A program made the position numbers and the translations under genes. A model generated the notes under the pieces. The model did no database searches. It worked only from the letters and a program-made list of their open reading frames with translations, and was not told the DNA's origin. A stretch of 64,000 nt of DNA from Streptomyces sp. RerS4 (lineage in GTDB: Bacteria > Actinomycetota > Actinomycetes > Streptomycetales > Streptomycetaceae), in assembly GCF_023515955.1 (NCBI RefSeq), contig NZ_CP097322.1, positions 6,496,501 through 6,560,500 on the forward strand, written 5' to 3'. This document shows, one piece after another, positions 26,281 to 36,964 of the stretch. Position 1 is the stretch's first letter. Each line of letters starts with the position of its first letter.

Positions 26281-28431
26281 TCAGCCGAGGCCGGGGATGG
26301 CGGAGACCACGAGGTCGATGAGCTTGATGCCGACGAAGGGCAGGACGAGGCCGCCCAGCCCGTAGACGGCGAGGTTGCGGCGCAGCAGGTCGTGGGCGGA
26401 GGCCGGGGTGTAGCGGACTCCGCGCAGGGCGAGCGGGATCAGGGACACGATGATCAGGGCGTTGAAGATGATCGCCGAGGTGATGGCCGAGGTGGGGCTG
26501 TGCAGGCCCATGACGTTGAGCGCGCCGAGTCCGGGGTACGCGGACGTGAACATGGCCGGGATGATCGCGAAGTACTTCGCCACGTCATTGGTGATGGAGA
26601 AGGTGGTCAGCGCACCGCGCGTGATGAGGAGCTGTTTGCCGATCCGCACGATCTCGATGAGCTTGGTGGGGTTGGAGTCCAGGTCCACCATGTTCCCGGC
26701 CTCCTTGGCGGCCGAGGTGCCCGTGTTCATCGCCACGCCGACATCCGCCTGAGCCAGCGCGGGCGCGTCGTTCGTGCCGTCGCCCGTCATCGCGACGAGC
26801 TTGCCGCCTTCCTGCTCCCGTTTGATCAGGGCGAGTTTGTCCTCGGGTGTTGCCTCGGCGAGGTACTCGTCGACTCCCGCCTCCGCGGCGATCGCCGCAG
26901 CGGTCAGCGGATTGTCGCCGGTCACCATGACGGTACGGATGCCCATGCTGCGGAGCTCTGCGAAGCGTTCGGCGATGCCCTCCTTGACGACGTCCTTGAG
27001 GTGGACGATCCCGAGGACCCGCGGGCCTTCCCAGTCGTGGACGGCGACGAGCAGGGGCGTGCCGCCCGACCGGGACAGCTGCGCGGCCCAGTCGGCGGCC
27101 TCGGCCGGCACGCTCCCGCCCCGCAGGGTCACCCAGTCGCAGACCTGCTGCACGGCGCCCTTGCGGATGGCGCAGCCGGCGCCGTTGTCCCAGCTCAGGT
27201 TGAGCCCGCTCATCCGGGTCTTGGCGCTGAACTCCACGAAACGCGGGTGGCTCAGCTCGTGCCGCGCGGGAGCCGTCAGACCGTACCGCTCGGCGAGGGT
27301 GACGACGGATCGGCCCTCGGGGGTTTCGTCGGCGAGGGACGACAGCTGGGCGGCGTCGGCGAGTTTGCCGTGGTCGATGCCGGGCAGCGGGATGAAGCGT
27401 TCGGCTTCGCGGTTGCCGGTGGTGATGGTGCCTGTCTTGTCCAGCAGCAGGGTGTTCACATCACCCGCCGCTTCCACCGCCCTGCCGCTCATCGCCAGGA
27501 CATTGCGCTGGACGAGGCGGTCCATGCCGGCGATGCCGATCGCGGACAGCAGGGCGCCGATGGTGGTGGGGATGAGCGTGACGAGCAGGGCGACCAGAAC
27601 GGCCGTGGACTGAGCTGCGCGCGCGTGCGCGGCCATCGGCTGAATGGCGACCACGACCAGGACGAAGATCACCGTCATGGCGGCGAGCAGGATGTTCAGC
27701 GCGATCTCGTTCGGGGTCTTCTGCCGGCTGGCGCCCTCGACCAGGGCGATCATCCGGTCGATGAAGCTGTGCCCGGGGCGCGAGGTGACCCGTACGACGA
27801 TGGAGTCGGACAGGACGGTCGTACCGCCCGTGACACCGGACCGGTCGCCGCCCGCCTCACGGAGCACGGGCGCGGATTCGCCGGTGACGGCCGATTCGTC
27901 GATCATGGCGGCGCCGTCCACGACGTCGCCGTCGGCCGGGATCATCTCGTCCGCCTCGACGAGGACGAAGTCGAACGGCTGGAGCTCGGCCGGGCTGACG
28001 GCCTCGGTCTCGGCGCGGCGCAGGTTCGTCCCGTACGTCCAGTGCTGCAAGCGCAGGGCCACCGTGTCCGTACGGGCTTTGCGCAGCGACTCCGCCTGCG
28101 CTCTGCCGCGGCCCTCGGCGACGGCCTCGGCCAGGTTGGCGAAGAACACGGTCAGCCAGAGCCAGCCGCTGATCACCCAGGTGAAGACCGACGGATGCAG
28201 GAGCGCGGAGAGCGTGGTGAGTACGGAACCGACGGCGACGACGAACAGCACGGGCTTGCGCACCAGTTCGCGCGGACGGAGCTTGCGCACCGCCTCGCGG
28301 GCCGAGGCCGCGAGCTGCTCGGGCTCCAGCATGTGCGCGGGGCCGGGACGCTTGCGGGGCGGCCGGGTCACCGGCGACTGCGGCGGGGTCCCGGGACCTG
28401 GAGGAGTGTGCTGCACGGCAGCGGAAGACAT
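26281..28431 (-). CDS. kdpB: Orphan KdpB (P-type K+-transporting ATPase subunit B)
   Basis: 716 residues, complete. TGES at 183-186 (actuator), phosphorylation motif DKTGT with Asp331, KGA nucleotide pocket (IRKGAVQQVC), MTGDGTNDAPALAQADVGVA hinge and the C-terminal membrane segments are all there. KdpB drives K+ import through KdpA, so it normally needs KdpA, KdpC and KdpF. Here no kdpA or kdpC adjoins it; the next complete set starts 3 kb away with its own kdpB. It is clearly diverged from that copy, especially in the first 60 residues and the nucleotide-binding domain. ATG 28431 follows AGAAGG. It may pair with the other KdpA/C or have another role. Confidence 0.9.
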   Translation of the reverse strand: MSSAAVQHTPPGPGTPPQSPVTRPPRKRPGPAHMLEPEQLAASAREAVRKLRPRELVRKPVLFVVAVGSVLTTLSALLHPSVFTWVISGWLWLTVFFANLAEAVAEGRGRAQAESLRKARTDTVALRLQHWTYGTNLRRAETEAVSPAELQPFDFVLVEADEMIPADGDVVDGAAMIDESAVTGESAPVLREAGGDRSGVTGGTTVLSDSIVVRVTSRPGHSFIDRMIALVEGASRQKTPNEIALNILLAAMTVIFVLVVVAIQPMAAHARAAQSTAVLVALLVTLIPTTIGALLSAIGIAGMDRLVQRNVLAMSGRAVEAAGDVNTLLLDKTGTITTGNREAERFIPLPGIDHGKLADAAQLSSLADETPEGRSVVTLAERYGLTAPARHELSHPRFVEFSAKTRMSGLNLSWDNGAGCAIRKGAVQQVCDWVTLRGGSVPAEAADWAAQLSRSGGTPLLVAVHDWEGPRVLGIVHLKDVVKEGIAERFAELRSMGIRTVMVTGDNPLTAAAIAAEAGVDEYLAEATPEDKLALIKREQEGGKLVAMTGDGTNDAPALAQADVGVAMNTGTSAAKEAGNMVDLDSNPTKLIEIVRIGKQLLITRGALTTFSITNDVAKYFAIIPAMFTSAYPGLGALNVMGLHSPTSAITSAIIFNALIIVSLIPLALRGVRYTPASAHDLLRRNLAVYGLGGLVLPFVGIKLIDLVVSAIPGLG

Positions 28432-28710
28432 GACGTGGCCTTCTGGTGGAGATCGGCAGAGTGCCCCAGGACCGCATGCGGGGCGGCCCGATGGGGCGTG
28501 AGGAAGGGAAAGAGACGTGGAGGGGCCCGCCTCCGGAGACCTGTCGGCATGGCCCCCTCAGGCCGTCGTCATGCGGATGGGTCCGGTCCCCGGTGGCGGG
28601 ACGGGCAGGAATCTACCTCCCGCAGTGAGTGATTCCCCGGACACCCAGGGGAATTGGTGGATCCTTGACGTCCGCGTACGGAAGGCCGTCAAAGCCTCGT
28701 CAACGAGGTG
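28432..28710. promoter_or_regulatory. Upstream region of the orphan kdpB with short inverted repeats
   Basis: The 279 bases between the APC gene stop and kdpB contain ATTCCCC/GGGGAAT arms at 28632-28638 and 28648-28654. The palindrome CCTCGTCAACGAGG lies at 28695-28708, beside a TTGAC-rich tract on the minus strand. A promoter for kdpB must be here, probably near 28700. I do not recognise a known riboswitch. Confidence 0.4.
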
Positions 28711-30582
28711 TCAAGAACACACGTCGTCGGTGATGCGGAAGCGCAGTCGGCAGATGACGGCGTCGGTGTCCCGGCGCACGGCGCGGGCCACGACCGAGCC
28801 GCGCTGGTTCTGCAGGAGGCGCTGCCACAGGTGGGCGGGCTCGGTCTCCGGGATCAGTACGGTGACCTGGGACTCCGGGTGCGTAGCGGTGAGTTCGCAT
28901 ACGTAGCCGGAGACCGGGCGGCCCAGGGCGCGGGTCGGCGAGGTGACTTCGACGAGTTCGACGCCCGGGTTCCAGAGCTCCCAGTCGCGGCGCAGGGCTT
29001 CGGCCGCCTGCCGGTCCTCGGGCGCGGGGTGGGTGACGGTGACGGCGAGGACCTCGTCGCCCAGTGAACGGGCGGCGGTCAGGGCTTGGCAAGTCAGCTT
29101 CGACAGTCCGGAGACGGGTACGACGACGAGCGAGCGGGAGCGCGTCGGGGGCTGCGGGATCCGGCCGAGCTCCAGGCGCTCCCCGATCCGGGTGTAGGTG
29201 CGCTGGATCCTCTCGAAGCCGAGGACCAGCAGCGGCAGGGCGATGACGATCAGCCAGGCGCCCTCGGTGAACTTGGTGGCCGTGACGACGACGGCCGAGA
29301 CGCCGGTGAGGAGGGCGCCGAAGCCGTTGAGGGCAACCTTGGCCCGCCAGCCGGCGGGACGTTCCCCGTACCAGTGCAGCACCATCCCGACCTGGCAGAT
29401 GGTGAAACCGACGAACACACCGATCGCGAAGAGCGGGACGAGGGTGTTGGTGTCGCCGCCGGAGAACACCAGCAGGGCGGCCGAGACCGCGGCCAGGGCG
29501 AGCACGCCGTGCCGGTGCACCTGGCGGTCGGCCTTGAGGGCGAAGAGGTGCGGCAGGTAGTTGTCGCGGGCCAGCAGGCTCATCAGCACCGGCAGTCCGC
29601 CGAACGAGGTGTTCGCCGCCAGTGCCAGCAGCACCATCGTCGCGAACTGGACCACGTAGAAGGCGGAGTCGTGCCCGAAGGAGGCGTCCGCGAGCTGCGC
29701 GAGTACGGTCACGCCCTCCACCGGCTGGAGGTGGAAGCGGCCGATCAGCACGGACAGACCGATCAGCATCACACCGAGCAGGGCGCCGAGCGCGACCTCG
29801 GTCCGCTGCGCGCGGCGGGCGGCCGGGGCGCGGAAGGACGGCACGGCGTTGGCGACGGCCTCGACGCCGGTCAGGGCGGAACAGCCGGCCGCGAAGGCCT
29901 TCAGCAGGAGCAGCGCGCCGACGGTGGTGGCGCCCTCACCGAGGGCGGAGGCGTGCCCGGCGGCGGAGACGGTGCTGACCGGGCCGTCCCGGAACAGGCC
30001 GACGGTGATCATGGCGAGGATCGAGCCGACGAACACCGCCGTCGGCACCAGGAAGGCCTTCGCCGAGTCGACCACTCCGCGCAGGTTGACGGCGGTGACC
30101 AGGACCAGGATGCCCAGGCACACCCCCACCCGCTCCCCGTACAGCTGCGGGAAGGCCGACGTCAGCGCGGCGACGCCGGCGGTGACCGAAACCGCCACGT
30201 TCAGCACGTAGTCGAGGATCAGCGAGGCGGCCGCCACCAGACTGGTGCGGCGGCCGAGGTGCTTCTTGGCGACGGCGTACGAGCCGCCGCCGTCCGGGAA
30301 CGCAGCGATGACCTGCCGGTACGAGGCCACCAGCACGGCGAGCAGCGCGGCGATCGCGACGGTGACGGGGAGGGTGAACCCGAGCCCGTACGCCCCCGCG
30401 CCGGCCAGCACCAGCACGACGGCCTCGGGCCCGTAGGCGACCGAGGCCATGGCATCCAGCGACAGCGCCGCCAGGCCCTGCGGTGCGGTGAGCTTGTGCC
30501 GGTCACCGGCCCCGGTGTCAGGGGGCTGTTCGGCGCCGGGCACCTGCGCCACTGTGCCCCGTTTACCTGCGTGAATGGCCAT
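28711..30582 (-). CDS. APC-family (KimA-like) transporter with C-terminal soluble domain
   Basis: About 623 residues. Twelve or so membrane helices begin after KLTAPQGLAALSLDAMASVA and include SYRQVIAAFPDGGGSYAVAK and AANTSFGGLPVLMSLLARDN. About 150 cytoplasmic residues follow (RSRSLVVVPVSGLSKLTCQA, QVTVLIPETEPAHLWQRLLQ). The plan resembles KimA, a K+/H+ symporter controlled by c-di-AMP, and a location divergent from kdp supports a potassium role, although amino-acid transport cannot be excluded. ATG 30582 has GGAGGGA; the longer frame to 30684 is not needed. Confidence 0.85.
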   Translation of the reverse strand: MAIHAGKRGTVAQVPGAEQPPDTGAGDRHKLTAPQGLAALSLDAMASVAYGPEAVVLVLAGAGAYGLGFTLPVTVAIAALLAVLVASYRQVIAAFPDGGGSYAVAKKHLGRRTSLVAAASLILDYVLNVAVSVTAGVAALTSAFPQLYGERVGVCLGILVLVTAVNLRGVVDSAKAFLVPTAVFVGSILAMITVGLFRDGPVSTVSAAGHASALGEGATTVGALLLLKAFAAGCSALTGVEAVANAVPSFRAPAARRAQRTEVALGALLGVMLIGLSVLIGRFHLQPVEGVTVLAQLADASFGHDSAFYVVQFATMVLLALAANTSFGGLPVLMSLLARDNYLPHLFALKADRQVHRHGVLALAAVSAALLVFSGGDTNTLVPLFAIGVFVGFTICQVGMVLHWYGERPAGWRAKVALNGFGALLTGVSAVVVTATKFTEGAWLIVIALPLLVLGFERIQRTYTRIGERLELGRIPQPPTRSRSLVVVPVSGLSKLTCQALTAARSLGDEVLAVTVTHPAPEDRQAAEALRRDWELWNPGVELVEVTSPTRALGRPVSGYVCELTATHPESQVTVLIPETEPAHLWQRLLQNQRGSVVARAVRRDTDAVICRLRFRITDDVCS

Positions 30583-30694
30583 GAAGCCGGTCCCTCCGAA
30601 TCGAGCCAAGACGAGGAACAGCGTCGAGGCCGGAAAGCAGGCGTTCCAGCGGCCTTGGCGGCATTCATACGCCCGCCGCCGCACTCTTCACGCG

Positions 30695-30726
30695 TTCAAT
30701 ACGGCCGGGCGAGGAGTCCGTATGAA
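30695..30726. promoter_or_regulatory. Inverted repeat between the APC transporter and kdpF
   Basis: TTCAATACGG (30695-30704) and CCGTATGAA (30718-30726) form a near-perfect inverted repeat with a 13-base spacer. It lies between two divergent potassium genes. A related TTCATAC occurs at 30664-30670. A plausible site for KdpE or a c-di-AMP-linked repressor, unproven. Confidence 0.45.
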
Positions 30727-30831
30727 GTGCGTCAAAAGGCCATGAGGGTCCGGTACGGCGCAGAGCGATCGGGGCAATGTGGAGGCGGGTGGCATACGGC
30801 CTGCCCCGTGAGGTACAGGGAGACAGGATCA

Positions 30832-30921
30832 ATGGACGCTGAGAACGTGGTCGGGCTGCTCATCGCTCTCGCTCTGCTCGGCTATCTCATCGCGGCACTG
30901 ATCAAGCCCGAGAGGTTCTGA
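30832..30921 (+). CDS. kdpF: KdpF-like small membrane peptide (first copy)
   Basis: 29 residues: a single helix (VVGLLIALALLGYLIAALIK) ending PERF, the signature of KdpF, the lipid-like stabiliser of the KdpABC complex. ATG 30832 is preceded by AGGGAGA. It is separated from kdpA by about 720 bases carrying a decayed gene and a second kdpF, so it is probably a displaced duplicate. Confidence 0.85.
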   Translation: MDAENVVGLLIALALLGYLIAALIKPERF

Positions 30922-30942
30922 ATCGGGTCAGCCTGAGCGGTC

Positions 30943-31392
30943 GCCGCGCTCGGCATCGCATGGCCGGAGCCCTCGCCGCGCTCTCCGCGGCCGCCTGGTT
31001 CGACTTCCTCCTGACCCGGCCCTACGGGCGCTTCACGATCTCCGACGGGAGTGACATCCGGACGGCGGTCCCCCTGCTGATCGTCGGCTTGATCGTCTCC
31101 CAGCTCGCGGTCCGCACACGCCGGCTCCAACGCTCCGTGATCACCGACGCCTCCGACTTGTCGCGGGTGGAGGGCACCGCCCTGCTCGCACGCTGCTGGA
31201 CCATGCCGCGGGGCAGGCCGAAGCCACGTACTGGCCCGAGGCGTGGCCGGAAGGCGAAACCGAGCTGCGCGCCGTCGGCGGCGGGCACCACTACGGGCGC
31301 TTCATGCTCGCGCTGCGGCGTGTCGCCGTATGGGCGGCGTCAAGAGTTCCGCTGCGCCCGTATGGAGTCCGTCAAGGAGTCTTAACGCCCGG
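30943..31392 (+). pseudogene. Fragment of a DUF4118 (KdpD-type) sensor protein
   Basis: The frame from about 30960 reads LAALSAAAWFDFLLTRPYGR, then FTISDGSDIRTAVPLLIVGL and IVSQLAVRTRRLQRSVITDA, which is the membrane DUF4118 domain of KdpD-like sensors and related osmosensing proteins. After this the frame is lost. In another frame a patch ELRAVGGGHHYGRFMLALRR matches the ATP-binding or GAF-like end of such proteins. The first helices and the middle are gone. The fragment sits between the two kdpF copies. Confidence 0.7.
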
Positions 31393-31463
31393 CTGAGCTC
31401 GCGGTTAGCTCTTCCTCGGCCGTCTGGCCGAATCCATTTCATCACTTCATTCAGGAGCTCACG

Positions 31464-31547
31464 ATGGCCGATCTGGCCTTCGTCGTCACCACGGTCGCGG
31501 TGTTCGCGCTGGTGGCTCTTATCGCCCGGGGGGTGACCAAGCTGTGA
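31464..31547 (+). CDS. 27-residue membrane peptide upstream of the second kdpF
   Basis: ATG 31464 follows AGGAG. The product MADLAFVVTTVAVFALVALI ends ARGVTKL: one hydrophobic helix with a basic tail. Its stop overlaps the GTG of the second kdpF (GTGA), so the pair is coupled. Similar small proteins precede kdpF in Streptomyces. It may be an extra small subunit of the Kdp complex, but I know of no functional data. Confidence 0.75.
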   Translation: MADLAFVVTTVAVFALVALIARGVTKL

Positions 31548-31633
31548 CTGTCGAGAACATCGTCGGCCTCGTCGTGGCCGTCTCGCTGCTGGGTTACCTC
31601 GTCCTCGCCCTTGTGTACCCGGAGAGGTTCTGA
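31544..31633 (+). CDS. kdpF: KdpF-like small membrane peptide (second copy)
   Basis: 29 residues from GTG 31544: VENIVGLVVAVSLLGYLVLA, then LVYPERF. It shares the frame length, ENxVGL start and PERF end with the copy at 30832. It is eight bases from kdpA and coupled to the preceding peptide, so it is the operon-proper kdpF. Confidence 0.88.
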   Translation: MTVENIVGLVVAVSLLGYLVLALVYPERF

Positions 31634-31641
31634 GCACTGAT

Positions 31642-33302
31642 ATGAGCCCCGTAACCGCTGGTGTGCTCCAGCTGCTCGCGCTGATCGCCGCGCTCGCGCT
31701 GGCCCACCGTCCGCTGGGCGACTACATGGCCCGGGTCTACTCCTCCGAGAAGCACTACCGCCCGGAGAAGTGGATCTACAAGGCCATCGGCGCCAACCCC
31801 ACGGCCGAGATGCGCTGGCCTGGGTATCTGCGCGGCGTCCTGGCCTTCTCCGCCGTGAGCGTCCTGTTCCTCTACGCCCTCCAGCGGGCGCAGGGCATCC
31901 TGCCCGGCTCGCTCGGCTTCTCCGCGATCGACCCGGACCAGGCCTTCAACACCGCCGCCTCCTTCGTCGCGAACACCAACTGGCAGTCGTACGCCGGCGA
32001 GCAGGCCATGGGCCACGTCGTGCAGACCGGCGGCCTGGCCGTGCAGAACTTCGTATCCGCCGCGGTCGGCATGGCCGTCGCCGTTGCCCTGGTACGGGGC
32101 TTTGCCCGCTCCCGTACTGGTGAACTCGGCAATTTCTGGGCGGACCTGGTCCGCGGTGTCTTCCGCATCCTGCTGCCGATCTCGGTAATCGGCGCGCTGA
32201 TCCTCGTCGCCTGCGGTGCGATCCAGAACTTCTCCGGCATCCACGAGGTCGGCCAGTTCATGGGCGGCTCGCAGCAGTGGAACGGCGGCGCCGTGGCCTC
32301 GCAGGAGGTCATCAAGGAGCTGGGTACGAACGGTGGCGGTTACTTCAACGCCAACTCCGCGCACCCCTTCGAGAACCCGACCCCGTTCTCGAACCTGTTC
32401 GAGATCTTCCTGATCCTGGTCATCCCGTCCGCGCTGACCCGCACCTTCGGCCGCATGGTCGGCTCGATCCGCCAGGGTTACGCGATCCTCGCGACGATGG
32501 CGACGATCTGGGTCGTCTTCGTCGGCCTGATGATGTGGACCGAGTTCGCCGGTAACGGCCCGGCCCTTGAGGCCGCGGGCGGGGCGATGGAGGGCAAGGA
32601 GACCCGCTTCGGCATCGGCGCCTCCGCGATCTTCTCGGTCTCCACGACCCTGACCTCGACCGGTGCGGTCAACTCCTTCCACTCCTCGTTCACGGGTCTG
32701 GGCGGCGGGATCCAGCTGCTGGGCATGCAGCTGGGCGAGATCGCGCCCGGTGGTGTCGGTTCCGGCCTCTACGGCATGCTGATCATGGCGATCATCGCGG
32801 TGTTCATCGCGGGCCTGATGGTCGGGCGCACGCCCGAGTACCTGGGCAAGAAGATCGGCACCCGCGAGATCAAGTTCGCGGCCTGCTACATCCTCATCAC
32901 TCCGGCGCTGGTGCTGTGCTTCACCGCCGCGGCGATGGCGCTGCCCACGCCCGGCAACTCGATGGCCAACTCCGGCGCGCACGGCTTCTCCGAGATCCTC
33001 TACGCCTACACTTCGGGCGCCAACAACAACGGCTCGGCCTTCGCCGGCCTGAACGCCGACACGCAGTGGTTCAACAGCACGATCGGCATCGCCATGCTGC
33101 TGGGCCGCTTCCTGCCGATGGCGTTCGTCCTGGCGCTGGCCGGCTCGCTCGCCGAGCAGAAGCCCGTCCCCGAGACGGCGGGAACCCTGCGCACCGACAA
33201 GCCCCTCTACACGGGCCTGCTCGTCGGCACGATCCTCATCATCACCGGTCTGACCTACTTCCCGGCCCTGGCGCTGGGTCCGCTTGCCGAAGGGCTCGCC
33301 TC

Positions 33303-33306
<4 letters not shown>
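31642..33306 (+). CDS. kdpA: KdpA, potassium-binding channel-like subunit
   Basis: 554 residues, full length. KdpA forms the selectivity filter of the high-affinity Kdp pump. The four filter loops are recognisable: TNWQSYAGEQAMGHVVQTGG, LGTNGGGYFNANSAHPFENP, LTSTGAVNSFHSSFTGLGGG and YTSGANNNGSAFAGLN. About ten membrane helices. ATG 31642 lies eight bases after kdpF and the stop overlaps kdpB (ATGA). Expression is expected under K+ limitation through KdpDE. Confidence 0.95.
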
Positions 33307-35402
<2,096 letters not shown>

Positions 35403-35410
35403 TATCCGCC

Positions 35411-36106
35411 ATGAACAACTCTGTAGGCCACACCGCACGGCTGATCGGCGCGGGCCTGCGCGCCCTCCTCGTCCTCACCGTCCTGTGCGGGGTCCTCTAC
35501 CCGCTCGCCGTCACCGGCATCGCCCAGGTCGCCCTCGGCGACAAGGCCAACGGCTCCGAGATCAAGGACAAGAGCGGGCAGGTGGTCGGCTCCGAGCTCA
35601 TCGGCCAGACCTACAACCTGCCCAAGCAGGCTCATTCTGATTCAACTACGGGCGACAACCCGGAAGGGGCCGCCAAGCCGGACCTGAAGTGGTTCCAGCC
35701 GCGCCCCTCCAACGGACTCGGCACCAACAGCGTCAACACCCAGTACTCGCTGATCCTCTCCGGCGCCACCAACAAGGCCGCCGACAACCCGGACTTGGTC
35801 AAGCTGGTCGAGGACGCCAAGGCCGCGGTCGTCGCGGACAACACCACGGCCACCTACAAGGTCAAGCCCGAGGACGTGCCGGCCGACGCCGTCACCTCCT
35901 CCGGCTCCGGCCTCGACCCGAACATCTCCCCCGAGTACGCCGAGCTCCAGGTCCACCGGGTCGCCGAGCAGAACAACCTCGACGTCAAGCAGGTCGAGAA
36001 GCTGGTCGCGGACAACACAGAGGGCCGCACGCTCGGCTTCATGGGCGAGCCCCGCGTCAACGTGCTCAAGCTCAACATCGCGATCAAGGCCCTGGCCAAG
36101 AGCTGA
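35411..36106 (+). CDS. kdpC: KdpC, assembly and affinity subunit
   Basis: 231 residues with one N-terminal helix (RALLVLTVLCGVLYPLAVTG) and an extracytoplasmic domain: GSELIGQTYNLPKQAH, WFQPRPSNGL, SSGSGLDPNISPEYAELQVH and VNVLKLNIAIKAL. The DPxISPxxA motif is diagnostic. The protein is longer than E. coli KdpC (190), owing to an insertion around residues 85-130. It lies eight bases after kdpB. Confidence 0.95.
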   Translation: MNNSVGHTARLIGAGLRALLVLTVLCGVLYPLAVTGIAQVALGDKANGSEIKDKSGQVVGSELIGQTYNLPKQAHSDSTTGDNPEGAAKPDLKWFQPRPSNGLGTNSVNTQYSLILSGATNKAADNPDLVKLVEDAKAAVVADNTTATYKVKPEDVPADAVTSSGSGLDPNISPEYAELQVHRVAEQNNLDVKQVEKLVADNTEGRTLGFMGEPRVNVLKLNIAIKALAKS

Positions 36107-36230
36107 TGACCGCCGCAGCGCGGATCCGGAGTCGGTGGGGCGCGAAGGTCCCCAGCCACCGCTGGGTGGGACCGTCGGCGCCCCGCCGGCTCCGGCCGCT
36201 CGCATGTTACGAAAGGAAGGCTCCCCACCG

Positions 36231-36914
36231 ATGACACGCGTGCTCGTGGTGGAGGACGATCCGCAGCTCGTACGCGCGCTGAAGATCAATCTCCAGGCGC
36301 GGAAGTTCGAAGTGGAAGAGGCCGGCGACGGAGCGATGGCGCTCCGGCTCGCGGCCGACCGCAGACCGGACGCCATCATCCTCGATCTCGGCCTGCCGGA
36401 CATGGACGGCGTGGAGGTGATCAAGGGCGTGCGGGGCTGGAGCCACGTCCCGATCCTGGTCCTCTCCGCGCGGCACACCTCCGAGGAGAAGATCCGGGCC
36501 CTGGACGCCGGCGCGGACGACTACGTGACGAAACCGTTCAGCATGGACGAGCTGCTGGCCCGCCTTCGTGCCGCCACCCGACGGCAGGAAGCGCCCGCCT
36601 CACCGGCCGGGGTTTCGGAGATCGCGACCGACGAGTTCACCATCGACCTGGCCGCCAGGAAGGTGGTGCGCGGTGACCGCCGGGTCCGTCTGACCCCCAC
36701 CGAGTGGCACCTGCTGGAACTACTGATCGCCAAGCCGGGCCACCTCGTCTCCCAGCGGAAGCTGCTGCTGGAGGTATGGGGGCCGACGTACGCGGACCAC
36801 ACCAACTACCTTCGGGTCTACATGGCCCAACTGCGGCGCAAACTGGAAGCGGACCCCTCCCATCCCCGGTACCTGATCACCGAACCGGGGATGGGTTACC
36901 GCTTCGAGCCCTGA
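36231..36914 (+). CDS. kdpE: KdpE, OmpR-type response regulator
   Basis: 227 residues. Receiver with acidic pair ED at 8-9, phospho-acceptor Asp52 in LDLGLPDMDG and the Lys in VTKPF, then an OmpR winged helix (LTPTEWHLLELLIAKPGHLV, YLRVYMAQLRRKLEADPSHP). It activates kdp on K+ shortage. ATG 36231 is behind a GGAAGG; the upstream in-frame extension to 36135 has no support. Gene order is E then D, the reverse of E. coli. Confidence 0.93.
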   Translation: MTRVLVVEDDPQLVRALKINLQARKFEVEEAGDGAMALRLAADRRPDAIILDLGLPDMDGVEVIKGVRGWSHVPILVLSARHTSEEKIRALDAGADDYVTKPFSMDELLARLRAATRRQEAPASPAGVSEIATDEFTIDLAARKVVRGDRRVRLTPTEWHLLELLIAKPGHLVSQRKLLLEVWGPTYADHTNYLRVYMAQLRRKLEADPSHPRYLITEPGMGYRFEP

Positions 36915-36964
36915 CAGGCCCTGAACCACACAGCAGATCGAGCAGAACGAGAAGCCGGCATCAC

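Noticed and set aside
26083..28632. 850-codon plus-strand frame opposite the orphan kdpB
   Set aside because: Asp/Gly/His/Arg-rich shadow of the motif-perfect KdpB on the other strand.
28620..28710. c-di-AMP (ydaO-type) riboswitch upstream of the orphan kdpB
   Set aside because: Potassium genes invite this idea and there are short hairpins, but I could not find the conserved core blocks.
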